Part shown: in pieces, positions 17,815-27,038 of the stretch | Position numbering within the stretch: the first letter of the stretch is position 1 | How the letters are laid out: each line of letters opens with the position of its first letter | Assembly (NCBI GenBank): GCA_016650445.1 | Contig: JAENVS010000027.1 | Coordinates: 1-64,000 of the forward strand | Source: Frankiaceae bacterium | GTDB taxonomy: Bacteria; Actinomycetota; Actinomycetes; Mycobacteriales; SCTD01 | Direction of reading: 5' to 3' | DNA length: 64,000 bases | Notes under the pieces: model-generated | What the model was told of the DNA's origin: nothing | Seen by the model: the letters and a program-made list of their open reading frames with translations, nothing else | Database searches by the model: none | Program-made: the position numbers and the translations under genes

Positions 17815-18671
17815 CGCCGCACCTCCTCAGCACGACGCGAGGGCCGGTCGAGTACGCCGAGTCCGGCGCCGGGCCGGCTGTCCTCGTCGTGCACGGGACA
17901 CCCGGTGACTGGCAGCAGGCCCGGGCGCTGGCAGACGACCTGGCTGGCTCCCACCGCGTGCTGCTGCCGTCGCGGCCGGGCTACGGCCGCACACCGCTGT
18001 CGACCGGCCGGTCCCCACAGGAGCAGGCGCAGGCGCACGTCGCCCTGCTCGACGCGCTCGGCATCGACCGGGCCGCCGTCGTCGGGATCAGCGGCGGGGG
18101 ACCGTCGTCTCGCGCGGTTGCGGCCGACCACCGCGACCGCTGCACCGCACTCGTTCTGTGCTGCGCCGTCGCGGAGCACCTGGTGACGGTGCCGACCGCG
18201 ACCCGCCTGCTCGGCTCGGTGCCGGCACTGTGGGAGGTGGGCGCGAAGGTCGCGTCGGCTCGGATGGGCCGACGGCTCCGCGACCGGCAGGCTGCCCTGG
18301 CGCAGGCGCTCGCGGGACTCGGGCCGGCTGAGATCGCGATCGCGTCCGGCGACCCGCTCGTCGAGGCCGACCTGCTGGCCTTCGCGCACGCGCGGCGGCG
18401 CTCGATGACGTCGGTCGCCGGGCTGCGCAACGACTTCCGGTGGTTCCGTGAGATCACCAGCGCGGACCCGTGGCCACCGGGGCCGGACGTGCGCACGCTC
18501 ATCCTGCACGGCGACGCGGACGACGTGGTCCCCGTGAGCCACGCGCAGTACTACCGCGAGAGCATCCCCGGGGCGATCCTGGAGGTGCTGCCCGGTGTCG
18601 GGCACGGCTTTGTCCTGTCGCTGCGCCGCCAGACGTCGGCGCGGCTAGCCGCTTTCCTGGAGGAGTCGTGA
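17811..18671 (+). CDS. alpha/beta hydrolase
   Basis: AVLVVHGTPGDWQQA, VVGISGGGPSSRAVAADH, LHGDADDVVPVSHA. Confidence 0.88.
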   Translation: MTPHLLSTTRGPVEYAESGAGPAVLVVHGTPGDWQQARALADDLAGSHRVLLPSRPGYGRTPLSTGRSPQEQAQAHVALLDALGIDRAAVVGISGGGPSSRAVAADHRDRCTALVLCCAVAEHLVTVPTATRLLGSVPALWEVGAKVASARMGRRLRDRQAALAQALAGLGPAEIAIASGDPLVEADLLAFAHARRRSMTSVAGLRNDFRWFREITSADPWPPGPDVRTLILHGDADDVVPVSHAQYYRESIPGAILEVLPGVGHGFVLSLRRQTSARLAAFLEES

Positions 18672-19921
18672 CGCTTGCCATCGACGGCGGTACGCCGGTG
18701 CGCACCGCCCCGCTCCCGGTCGGGAAGGGCGCCGAGCTGCTGGGGGCGCAGGAGCGCGAGGCGGTCCTTCGCGTCCTCGACAGCGGCGCGCTCTTCCGCT
18801 ACTACGGGCCCGTCCCGCCGCGGGAGGTCGCCGCGTTCGAGGAGGAGGTCGCTGCCCTGCACGGCCCGGGGGTGCGAGCCGTCGCGGTGTCGTCGGGCAC
18901 GGCGGCGCTGCGGACGTCGCTGGCCGCGCTCGGGATCGGCCCGGGCGACGAAGTCGTCGTCCCGGCCTGCACGTTCGTCGCGTCGGTCAACGCGGTCGTG
19001 CTGTCCGGCGCGCTGCCGGTGTTCGCGGAGGTCGACGAGACCCTGGGGCTGTCGGCCGACGCGGTGCGCGCGGTGCTGTCGCCTCGGACGGCGGCGGTCA
19101 TGCCCGTCCACCTCGACAACGGCCAGGTCGACATGGCCGCGCTGCTCCAGGTAACCCGCCCTGCCGGCGTCGCGGTCCTCGAGGACACCGCCCAGTCGAT
19201 GGGCGCGACGCTGCACGGCTGCCGGCTGGGCACGATCGGCGACATGGGCGCGCTGTCCATGCAGCTCGACAAGAACGTCACTACCGGCGAGGGCGGCGTC
19301 GTGATCACGCGCGACCGCGACCTCGCGCTGCGCGCGGCGGCCTTCCAGGACCAAGGTGGGCACTTCCTCACCCAGCACGGTGCCGGCCGCGACCACGCCC
19401 CGGAGCCGTTCTGCGGCGACAACCTGCGACTGACCGAGCTGCAGGGAGCGATCGGGCGGGTGCAGCTCGGACGCCTCGACGGGTTGCTCGATCAGATGCG
19501 CGCGGCGAAGGCCCGGATCACGTCGGCGATCGGTCCCCTACCGGGCACGACGCCGCGGCGCTACCCGGACCCGGTCGGTGAAGGCGGGTCGGGGATCGGC
19601 ATGTTCTTCGACGACGCGGCGACAGCGCAGCGCTTCGCCGCCGCCCTGTGCGCGGAGGGCGTGCCTGCCGGTTCGCCGTACGGCGGGCTGCCGGTCTACG
19701 CGACGCCGGCAGTGCTGCAGCAGCGCACTGCGTCGCGCAAGGGACATCCGTTCGACTGCGCGGAGCACCCGGCGCCGGCGTACGCGATGGGCATGTGCCC
19801 GCAGACCGAGGACCTGCTTGCGCGCTGTGTGCGGATCGGCGTCTCACCCGCCTACACCGACGCCGACTGCGACGACGTCGTCGACGCGGTCGGCAAGGTC
19901 GCCGACGCGATGCTGCGTTGA
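18668..19921 (+). CDS. DegT/DnrJ/EryC1/StrS family aminotransferase
   Basis: AVSSGTAALRTSLAALGIGPGDEVVVPACTFVASVNAV, LEDTAQSMGATLHGCRLGTIGDMGALSMQLDKNVTTGEGGVV; GTG start. Confidence 0.9.
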   Translation: MTLAIDGGTPVRTAPLPVGKGAELLGAQEREAVLRVLDSGALFRYYGPVPPREVAAFEEEVAALHGPGVRAVAVSSGTAALRTSLAALGIGPGDEVVVPACTFVASVNAVVLSGALPVFAEVDETLGLSADAVRAVLSPRTAAVMPVHLDNGQVDMAALLQVTRPAGVAVLEDTAQSMGATLHGCRLGTIGDMGALSMQLDKNVTTGEGGVVITRDRDLALRAAAFQDQGGHFLTQHGAGRDHAPEPFCGDNLRLTELQGAIGRVQLGRLDGLLDQMRAAKARITSAIGPLPGTTPRRYPDPVGEGGSGIGMFFDDAATAQRFAAALCAEGVPAGSPYGGLPVYATPAVLQQRTASRKGHPFDCAEHPAPAYAMGMCPQTEDLLARCVRIGVSPAYTDADCDDVVDAVGKVADAMLR

Positions 19922-20853
19922 TCCGGGTCGCCGTCGTCGGCTGTGGCACCGTCGCTCGGGTGAACCACCTGCCCGGGCTGCGCGCTGGTGGCGATGCGGA
20001 CGTCGTCGTCTTCGCCGGCCGCACGATGGGCAGCGCGGAGCAGGCCCGCGACGCGTGGGGCTCCGGGGAGGTCACCACGGACTGGGCCGCCGCCGTCGCG
20101 CGGGACGACGTCGACGCGGTGCACGTCTGCGTCCCGAACGCGCTGCACGCCGAGGTCGCGGCCGCGGCGCTGTCGGCCGGCAAGCACGTGCTCGTCGAGA
20201 AGCCGATGACGACGACGCTGGCGGACGCTGACGCGTTGCTCGCGATCGACGGCGGTGTCCTCGGCGTTGCGTTCGACGCCCGGTGCAACCCGCTGCTCAT
20301 CGAGCTGCGCCGGCTGCTGCCCGAGGTCGGAGTTGTGCGCCAGGTCGATGTCCGGCTGGGCCACCCCGGCCCGCAGGCGTGGGCACCCGACGCCACGTGG
20401 TTCCGCGACCCGTCCCGCTCCGGTGGCGGCGTCCTGCTCGACCTGGGCAGCCACGTGCTCGATGCGCTCGCGTGGTGCGTCGGACCCATCACCGAGGTCG
20501 CCTCCGCGACCGCGCCAGGTCCGATCGACGAGGAGGCGGAGCTCGCCGTCGTGTGCAGCACCGGGACAACCGCACGCGTCTTCGTGTCGTGGCAGCTGCC
20601 CGAGCCGGAGTTCTCTTTTGCCCTGACGGGGGAGTGCGGCACCCTCGCCATCGAGCGCGGACAGCTGCTCCGAGACGGCGCGCCCGTCGACGTCCCAGCA
20701 GCGCCGCTGCCCAACGCAGCTGCCGCGTTCGCCCGCGCGCTGGCGACCGGCACGCCTCTGTCCGCCGACGGCGTTGACGGTCGCGCCGCACTCGCGGCGG
20801 TCCTCGCGGGCTACGCGGCTGCGGAGTCCGGCCGACGGGTCCAGGTCGCATGA
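19918..20853 (+). CDS. Gfo/Idh/MocA family oxidoreductase
   Basis: IRVAVVGCGTVARVNHLPGL, VDAVHVCVPNALHAEVAAAALSAGKHVLVEKPMTTTLADA; TTG start overlapping the previous stop. Confidence 0.88.
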   Translation: MIRVAVVGCGTVARVNHLPGLRAGGDADVVVFAGRTMGSAEQARDAWGSGEVTTDWAAAVARDDVDAVHVCVPNALHAEVAAAALSAGKHVLVEKPMTTTLADADALLAIDGGVLGVAFDARCNPLLIELRRLLPEVGVVRQVDVRLGHPGPQAWAPDATWFRDPSRSGGGVLLDLGSHVLDALAWCVGPITEVASATAPGPIDEEAELAVVCSTGTTARVFVSWQLPEPEFSFALTGECGTLAIERGQLLRDGAPVDVPAAPLPNAAAAFARALATGTPLSADGVDGRAALAAVLAGYAAAESGRRVQVA

Positions 20854-21959
20854 GCGGTCTGCGCGCAGGGGCGGCGGTCGCCGACATCACGCCGACGCAA
20901 CCGGTGCGGCTGGCCGGTTTCATGGCCCGCCAGCCCACGGTGCCTCCCCTCGTCGTCGCCGACCCGCTGCAGGTGCGGGTCCTCGCGCTGCAGGACGGCG
21001 ACACGACCGGGCTGCTGGCGGTCTTCGACCTCGTCGGGATGTCGGCGGCCTTCGCCGGTCCGGTGCGGCTCGCGATCGCGACAGCCACCGGCGTACCGGT
21101 CGAGCGGGTGATGACCTCCTGCACCCATACACACTCCGGCCCAGACACGCTGCTCGGGATGGACCTGTACGCGGGCTATGTCGAACTGCTCACTCTGCGT
21201 GCGGTGGAGGCGGCGCAGACCGCGGTGGCCGCGCTCCGGCCGGTGTCGGTCGGTGCCGCCGAGGTCGCGGTGCCACTCGACCTGGCCGTGAACCGCCGCG
21301 GCTTCCCGCACGAGCCCCGGCTGCAGGTGGTCGACCTGCTCGCCGGCACCGAGCGCGTCGCGACCGTCGTCGGCGTCGGCATCCACCCCGTCACGCACGG
21401 ACCGGACGTCCACGTCATCACGGCCGACTGGGTCGGGCACTGCCGCGTCGCAGTGGAGGCGGCGCTCGGCGGCACGGCCCTCGTGGTCGCCGGCGCCCTG
21501 GGCGACGTGAACCCACCCGGCGGCGACGGTTACGACCGCAGTGGTGGTGGCGCCGCCCTCGCGTGCTCCGTCGGGACCGCGGTGGCCGGGCTCGCGACGA
21601 CGGCGGCGAAGCAGACGAAGGACGTCGGCACCGGTCTGGCGCTGTCACATCGGACGGTCGAGCTGCCGGTGGCGCAGGCCGAGCTGTCGCGGCTGGTCTC
21701 CGGCGGCGCGGACGCGGTCGTCACCGAGCTGTTCACGTGGTCGGTCGGCGATCTGCTGCTTCGATCGCTGCCGGGCGAGGCGCTGTCGGGCTTCGCGGCG
21801 GCGTTGCCGCGGCCGGGCACGACGGTCGACGTCGGGCTGGCGCCGGTCTGGCAGGGATACCTGCCGCACCCCGACCTGATGGGCGGCGGATACGAGGACG
21901 AGCTCGGGCTCGGCGCCGACGCGATGAGCCGGCTGCTGGTCGCCCTGGGCGCGGCATGA
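20850..21959 (+). CDS. neutral/alkaline ceramidase-like N-terminal domain protein
   Basis: LRAGAAVADITPTQPVRLAGFMAR and MTSCTHTHSGPDTLLGMD metal-binding motif, GALGDVNP. Confidence 0.8.
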   Translation: MSGLRAGAAVADITPTQPVRLAGFMARQPTVPPLVVADPLQVRVLALQDGDTTGLLAVFDLVGMSAAFAGPVRLAIATATGVPVERVMTSCTHTHSGPDTLLGMDLYAGYVELLTLRAVEAAQTAVAALRPVSVGAAEVAVPLDLAVNRRGFPHEPRLQVVDLLAGTERVATVVGVGIHPVTHGPDVHVITADWVGHCRVAVEAALGGTALVVAGALGDVNPPGGDGYDRSGGGAALACSVGTAVAGLATTAAKQTKDVGTGLALSHRTVELPVAQAELSRLVSGGADAVVTELFTWSVGDLLLRSLPGEALSGFAAALPRPGTTVDVGLAPVWQGYLPHPDLMGGGYEDELGLGADAMSRLLVALGAA

Positions 21960-23275
21960 CAGCGGTCAGCATGACGGCCTGGCACGGCGTGCTCGAGGGC
22001 TTCTACGGCGAGCCGTACGCCGACGCCGCGCGCCTCGACCTGGTGCGTTGGGTGGGCACGGTCGGCGGCCGCGACTACGTGTACGCGCCGAAGGACGACC
22101 CGTACCAGCGCGCGCAGTGGCGCACGCCGTACCCGCCGGACCGGATGCAGCACTTCGCCGACCTCGTGGCGGCGGGCCAGGTCGCCGGCGTACGGATCGG
22201 CTTCGTCGTCTCACCCGGACTCGACTGGCAGCCGGGTGACGAGCCTGCCCTCGTCGCGAAGCTGCGGGCGTTCTACGACCTGGGTGCGCGCTGCCTCGGG
22301 ATCGCGTTCGACGACGTCCCACCCGGTGGGGCCGACCTCGGCACCGTTCACGGAAACGCGGTCGCGGCGGCCGTGGCTGCGCTGCCGGGCGACGTGCTGT
22401 GGGCGGCCTGCCCGGTCGACTACGGCACCGACCGGGTGACGGCCTACCTCGGGGCGTTCGTCGCGGCGCTACCGGCAGACGTGGACCTGTTCTGGACGGG
22501 GCCGTCGGTGCTGTCGCCCGACGTCCCGGTCGCGCTGACGACGGACCTGTCCCGCCGGCTCGGGCGACGGCTCGTCTTCGCGGACAACTTCCCGGTGTCG
22601 GACGGGCCGATGGCGGGTGTCCTGCACCTCGGCCCGTACCCGCAGCGCGATCCCGACCTGCCCGCCGCCGTCGGTGGGCTGCTGCTGAACCTCGGTCCGA
22701 CGCCCGTCGCAAGCCGGCTGCCGGCCGCGGCAGGGCTGCGCTGGTGGAGCGAGCCACAGCGCGACCGCACCGAGATCTGGGAAGCCGAGCTGGCCGGCGT
22801 ACCAGGCCTTGCATCACTCGCACGAGCGTGCCGGTCCTGGCTGACCGAGCCGGGTCCGGACCCCGAGCTGCTCGCCTGGACGCACGCGGCGCTCGACGGT
22901 GACACCCGGCTCGAGGACTACTTCGCGGCCGGCTGCCGGGACGGTCTCCCGGCGGAGTGGGCGGCCGAGCTGGAGCCGTGGCTGCAGGCGTGGGAGTGGC
23001 ACGCGATGGCGGTGCCGATCGCGTTGGCGGCGCTGCGCAGCTGGCAGGACGGCACCGCGGACGGTCCAGGCGGGGCGTTCACGGTCGCCGAGGTCTGGCG
23101 ACGGGGGCTGGCCATGGAGCGGCAGCTGTTCGGCATCCGCTGGGCGTTCTACCCGGTCACCGCACGGACGGGTGACGCGGAGCATGCCGACCCCGCTGGG
23201 CTGGTGCGAGGCGACACACTGCTCGACACCCTGTGCCGTGAGGCGCTGGGACGACTGACGGGGGAGCGGCCGTGA
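21956..23275 (+). CDS. GH84-like beta-N-acetylglucosaminidase (O-GlcNAcase/hyaluronidase-like)
   Basis: HGVLEGFYGEPYADAARLDLVRWVGTVGGRDYVYAPKDDPYQRAQWRTPYPP and GIAFDDVPPGG (DD catalytic pair), LFWTGPSVLSPDVP, VFADNFPVSDGP. Confidence 0.85.
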   Translation: MTAVSMTAWHGVLEGFYGEPYADAARLDLVRWVGTVGGRDYVYAPKDDPYQRAQWRTPYPPDRMQHFADLVAAGQVAGVRIGFVVSPGLDWQPGDEPALVAKLRAFYDLGARCLGIAFDDVPPGGADLGTVHGNAVAAAVAALPGDVLWAACPVDYGTDRVTAYLGAFVAALPADVDLFWTGPSVLSPDVPVALTTDLSRRLGRRLVFADNFPVSDGPMAGVLHLGPYPQRDPDLPAAVGGLLLNLGPTPVASRLPAAAGLRWWSEPQRDRTEIWEAELAGVPGLASLARACRSWLTEPGPDPELLAWTHAALDGDTRLEDYFAAGCRDGLPAEWAAELEPWLQAWEWHAMAVPIALAALRSWQDGTADGPGGAFTVAEVWRRGLAMERQLFGIRWAFYPVTARTGDAEHADPAGLVRGDTLLDTLCREALGRLTGERP

Positions 23276-24060
23276 CGGTGCTCGAGGCGACGGGCATCGC
23301 GGTCGCGTTCGGCGGGGTGAAGGCGCTGCAGGGCGTCGACATCACGGTCGACGCGGGCGAGATCGTCGGGATCATCGGCGCGAACGGCGCCGGCAAGACG
23401 ACGCTGTTCGACTGCCTGACCGGCATCACGCCGTGCAGCGGTCGTGTGGTGCTCGGCGGCGTCGACGTCACCACGGCGTCGGTGCATGCGCGGGCCCGCG
23501 CCGGACTCGGCCGGAGCTTCCAGGACGCGCGGCTGTTCCACTCGATGACGGTGCTCGACACGCTGCGTACGGCGAGCGAGCCGCACCGGCCGCAGGGGTC
23601 ATCACTGCTCGGCACACTGCTCGGCGGCAAAGCCGCCCGCGACGGCGAGGCCGAGGCGACGCGTCGTGCCAACGAGCTGGTCGAGGTGTTCTCCCTCGGC
23701 GGCTACCGCGACAAGCTCGTCGGGGAGCTGTCGACCGGCACCCGCCGGATCATCGACCTGGCCTGCCTGCTCATCCAGCGACCGAAGGTCGTCCTGCTCG
23801 ACGAGCCGTCGTCGGGCATCGCCCAGCGCGAGACCGAGGCGCTCGCGCCACTGCTGACGAGGGTCCGCGACGAGCTCGGCTGCGGGCTGGTGCTCATCGA
23901 GCACGACATGCCGCTCGTGCTGTCGCTGGCGACCCGGCTCTACGCGCTCGAGACCGGCCGGGTCATCGCGGAGGGGGCGCCGGACGACGTCGTGCGCGAC
24001 CCCGCCGTCGTCCGCTCCTACCTCGGCGACGACCCGGAAGCCATCAACCGCTCCGGCTGA
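23272..24060 (+). CDS. branched-chain-type ABC transporter ATP-binding protein (LivG-like)
   Basis: Walker A GANGAGKT, LGRSFQDARLF, GELSTGTRRIIDLACLLIQRPKVVLLDEPSSG. Confidence 0.9.
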   Translation: MTVLEATGIAVAFGGVKALQGVDITVDAGEIVGIIGANGAGKTTLFDCLTGITPCSGRVVLGGVDVTTASVHARARAGLGRSFQDARLFHSMTVLDTLRTASEPHRPQGSSLLGTLLGGKAARDGEAEATRRANELVEVFSLGGYRDKLVGELSTGTRRIIDLACLLIQRPKVVLLDEPSSGIAQRETEALAPLLTRVRDELGCGLVLIEHDMPLVLSLATRLYALETGRVIAEGAPDDVVRDPAVVRSYLGDDPEAINRSG

Positions 24061-24086
24061 CCCGCAGCCGGCGGCCCCCCTTAGAT

Positions 24087-24136
24087 GATCACCGCCGATT
24101 CGTAAGCGTGCGCCGGACGCCCAGGCGGCGGTGATC
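24087..24136. terminator. long stem-loop between convergent genes, possible bidirectional terminator
   Basis: Perfect 11-bp inverted repeat GATCACCGCCG (24087-24097) / CGGCGGTGATC (24126-24136), 28-nt loop with an internal gcgt/acgc pairing; lies between the convergent ends at 24060 and 24162. Confidence 0.5.
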
Positions 24137-24161
24137 GTTTGGGGGGACGTGGCTGGGGGGC

Positions 24162-25337
24162 TCAGGCCGCCAGGGCGAAGCGCTCGGACAGGACGAGGCC
24201 GGCGGCGCCGAGGAGACCGGCGTCCTGGTCGAGCGACGACAGCAGCACCTCGACGCCGTCGCGCAGGTGCGGCAGCGAGCGCTCCCGCAGCCGCTCCTCG
24301 ACGAGCGCGCGCAGCAGCTCACCGCCCCCGACGACGTCACCGTGCAGCAGCAGCCGCTCCGGCGCGAGCAGCTGCACGAGGGTGGCCAGCCCGACTGCGA
24401 GGTGGTCGGCGTACACAACGAGCAGGTCGTTCGCCCGCGGCGTGCCCAGGGCGACCAGTGCGGCGGCGTCGAGTCGCTCCGCGTCCGGCAGCCGTAACCG
24501 CTTGGCCTCGGCTCGCAGCCAGCGCAGGGTCGCGATCGTCTCCCAGCAGCCCGTCAGGCCGCAGTGGCAGTCGGCGCCGTCGACCGCCACGACCGTGTGC
24601 CCGAGCTCGCCGGTGGCGCCGCCCGCACCGCGGTAGAGCTCACCGTCCAGGACCAGTCCGACGCCGAGGCCGACACCGGTCTGCACGGACGCGAACGTCG
24701 CGATGCCCCGGCCGTCGCCGAACCACTTCTCGCCGAGCGCTTGGGCCCGCGCGTCGTTGTCGACCAGCACAGGCAGCCCGTAGGCGACCGCCACGGCCTC
24801 CGACAGTCCGCTGCCCGCCGCGCCGGGCACCGGCCCGGACCCCCGCACGATGCCGGTCGCGGGATCGCACACGCCGGGCACGGCGATCCCGACCCCCAGC
24901 ACCTCCGCCGGCGAGCCGCGCAGGACGCCGCCGACCGCCTCGACGACCGCCGCCTCCAGCTGGGCCGCGGACGCCGTCGACGTCGGACACGGCACGGTGA
25001 CGCGGGTGAGCACGTCGCCGCGCGCGTTGACCAGGGCCGCCCGGACCGCGTCCGCGCCGAAGTCGACCGCGGCGCACAACCCGGCGTCGTCGCGGAACCA
25101 CAGCGGACGGGAGGGCTTGCCGACCCTGCCCGCCTCGCGCGTCGGGGCGTGCTCCTCGAGCAGACCGTCCTCGACCAGTCCCTGGGCGATCGTCCCGATG
25201 GTGGCGCGGGGGACACCCGCCAGCCTCGCGAGGTCGGCACGAGACAGCGGCCCGTGGTCGCACAGCGCGCGCAGCACCCGCGACCGGTTGACGTCACCGA
25301 TCTGCCGGTTCGACAGCAGGATTGTCGGGCTGGACAC
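24162..25337 (-). CDS. ROK family transcriptional regulator (N-terminal wHTH)
   Basis: RQIGDVNRSRVLRALCDHGPLSRADLARLAGVPRATIGTIAQGLVEDGLLEE followed by a ROK domain (GELGHTVVAVDGADCHCGLTGCWET). GTG at 25337 preceded by GGAGG. Confidence 0.9.
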   Translation of the reverse strand: MSSPTILLSNRQIGDVNRSRVLRALCDHGPLSRADLARLAGVPRATIGTIAQGLVEDGLLEEHAPTREAGRVGKPSRPLWFRDDAGLCAAVDFGADAVRAALVNARGDVLTRVTVPCPTSTASAAQLEAAVVEAVGGVLRGSPAEVLGVGIAVPGVCDPATGIVRGSGPVPGAAGSGLSEAVAVAYGLPVLVDNDARAQALGEKWFGDGRGIATFASVQTGVGLGVGLVLDGELYRGAGGATGELGHTVVAVDGADCHCGLTGCWETIATLRWLRAEAKRLRLPDAERLDAAALVALGTPRANDLLVVYADHLAVGLATLVQLLAPERLLLHGDVVGGGELLRALVEERLRERSLPHLRDGVEVLLSSLDQDAGLLGAAGLVLSERFALAA

Positions 25338-25356
25338 CGAACACCTCCAGAGGCCG

Positions 25357-25393
25357 TTGACAGCACCGGCCGACAATGTAACCTTTTGCTACA
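25357..25393. promoter_or_regulatory. candidate promoter/operator: TTGACA -35 and imperfect palindrome TGTAACCTTTTGCTACA
   Basis: TTGACA at 25357-25362, ~16-17 bp spacer, palindrome at 25377-25393 overlapping the expected -10, in the 84-bp gap between the divergent ROK regulator and ABC binding-protein genes. Confidence 0.45.
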
Positions 25394-25421
25394 AATCCCG
25401 GCAGGGTAGAGGGGGACGAGC

Positions 25422-27038
25422 GTGGAAGACCGTCTTGTCCGACCGATCGGGATCGCGGCCGCCGTCGTGCTCGTCACCGGCTTGCTGTCCATCGGCCAGG
25501 TGAAGTACGAGCTGCGCGACGACGGTAAGCCCGGCGGCGACAACCTCGCGGTCGGCGCGTCCGAGCAGCCGTCCCCGCCTCCTGGCAGCGCACCGACGAC
25601 CGCCCCCAGCCTCGCGCCCGGTGCGAAGCCGACGACCGGCACGACCACGACGCCCGGCACCCCGACGACGCCCGGCGGCAGCGTTATCGCCCCCGGCTCC
25701 GGCCCCAAGGGGAGCATCCCCACGACAGTGAAGCCGGGCCAGACCGTCGGCGTCCCCGACTTCGGCTTGAAGACGCAGGGCGTGACGCCGACCTCGGTGA
25801 AGATCGGCCTGAGCTACAACAAGTCAGGCTGCGGCGACGCCGGCGCGCTCGAGGCGGCCCTCGGTCCCGCGGTCGTCGGTGACCCCGAGAAGGCGGTCAA
25901 GGCCTTCACGTCGTACGTCAACGACAACGGCGGCGTGCGCGGCCGCACGCTGTCGGTCGTCACGGTCGACGACGGTGGCCTGCAGTGCCCGGAGCGCAAC
26001 AGCGCCGCGGCGGTCGAGATGGTCGACCAGCACAAGGTCTTCCTCGTGGCGCCCGGGGTGCACGACGTCGGTGACGCGGTCATCCGCCGGCACATCCCGA
26101 TCTGGGGCGGTCGCTTCACCAAGGCCGAGCAGAAGGCCCGCGGCTTCGGCCAGTTCCAGCCCATCCAGGACGCCGACGGCGACTTCGCGAACTGGGCGTC
26201 GTTCGGCAAGAACTACCTCGGGACCAACAACACCGACATCGAGAAGAAGGCCTGCTTCGTCCACCCCGACACCGCCGACTTCAACAACCAAGAGAAGATC
26301 ATGGTCGCGAAGATGAAGGCCGAAGGCCTGGTCTTCGCCGACTTCATCCGGTACGCCGACGACGCCTCGAAGGGACAGGAACAGGCCACGGCGGCCGTCA
26401 TCCGCATGAAGGGCAAGTGCAACCAGGTCTGGTTCCTCGCCAACAACGCGATCGCGATGATCTTCTTCACCAACGCCGCGCAGCAGCAGCAGTGGCACCC
26501 GACCTACACCTTCACCGGCCGCACCTACCTCACCGACGCTGCGCTCGGCGGGTCACTGATGCAGCAGGACCAGTGGGCCAACGCCATCGGGCTCTCGCCC
26601 CGGATCAAGCCGGGCGACCACCCGAAGGACGGCAACTGCAAGAAGATCTACGAGAAGTACTACCCGAGCGACGGGCAGTCCGAGTCCGCATCCGTCGACA
26701 TCGTGTGCGGCGGGATCCTCATGACGACGGAGGCGATGAAGCGCGCGGTCGACCTGACCGGTGAGCTCACGGCGAACTCGATGCAGGTCGGCATCAACGC
26801 CATCAAGCGCGACTTCTACTGGAAGGCGCACGTCCCGATGACGTTCACGATCCCCACGAGCCTGTCGCAGCCGTTCGACTTCACGGGCTACGACCACCAG
26901 ACCGTCGTGAAGTGGAACCGCAGCAAGGGCGACTACGACTTCCCCGAGTACCCCAAGTACTGGGCGCACTTCGGTGCTGGCAAGTCCGGCGGCGAGGACC
27001 TTCGCCCGTACTTCAACAAGAGCTGGAAGCAGCCGTAG
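25422..27038 (+). CDS. ABC-type branched-chain amino acid-like substrate-binding protein, membrane-anchored with Pro/Thr/Gly linker
   Basis: N-terminal hydrophobic segment, PTTGTTTTPGTPTTPGG linker, VKIGLSYNKSGCGDAG...VNDNGGVRGRTLSVVTVDDG; GTG start. Confidence 0.85.
   Translation: MEDRLVRPIGIAAAVVLVTGLLSIGQVKYELRDDGKPGGDNLAVGASEQPSPPPGSAPTTAPSLAPGAKPTTGTTTTPGTPTTPGGSVIAPGSGPKGSIPTTVKPGQTVGVPDFGLKTQGVTPTSVKIGLSYNKSGCGDAGALEAALGPAVVGDPEKAVKAFTSYVNDNGGVRGRTLSVVTVDDGGLQCPERNSAAAVEMVDQHKVFLVAPGVHDVGDAVIRRHIPIWGGRFTKAEQKARGFGQFQPIQDADGDFANWASFGKNYLGTNNTDIEKKACFVHPDTADFNNQEKIMVAKMKAEGLVFADFIRYADDASKGQEQATAAVIRMKGKCNQVWFLANNAIAMIFFTNAAQQQQWHPTYTFTGRTYLTDAALGGSLMQQDQWANAIGLSPRIKPGDHPKDGNCKKIYEKYYPSDGQSESASVDIVCGGILMTTEAMKRAVDLTGELTANSMQVGINAIKRDFYWKAHVPMTFTIPTSLSQPFDFTGYDHQTVVKWNRSKGDYDFPEYPKYWAHFGAGKSGGEDLRPYFNKSWKQP

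Noticed and set aside
25610-25690. Pro/Thr/Gly repetitive DNA as a possible repeat element
   Set aside because: Imperfect codon repeats of an ordinary extracytoplasmic linker in the binding protein; no precise tandem unit.
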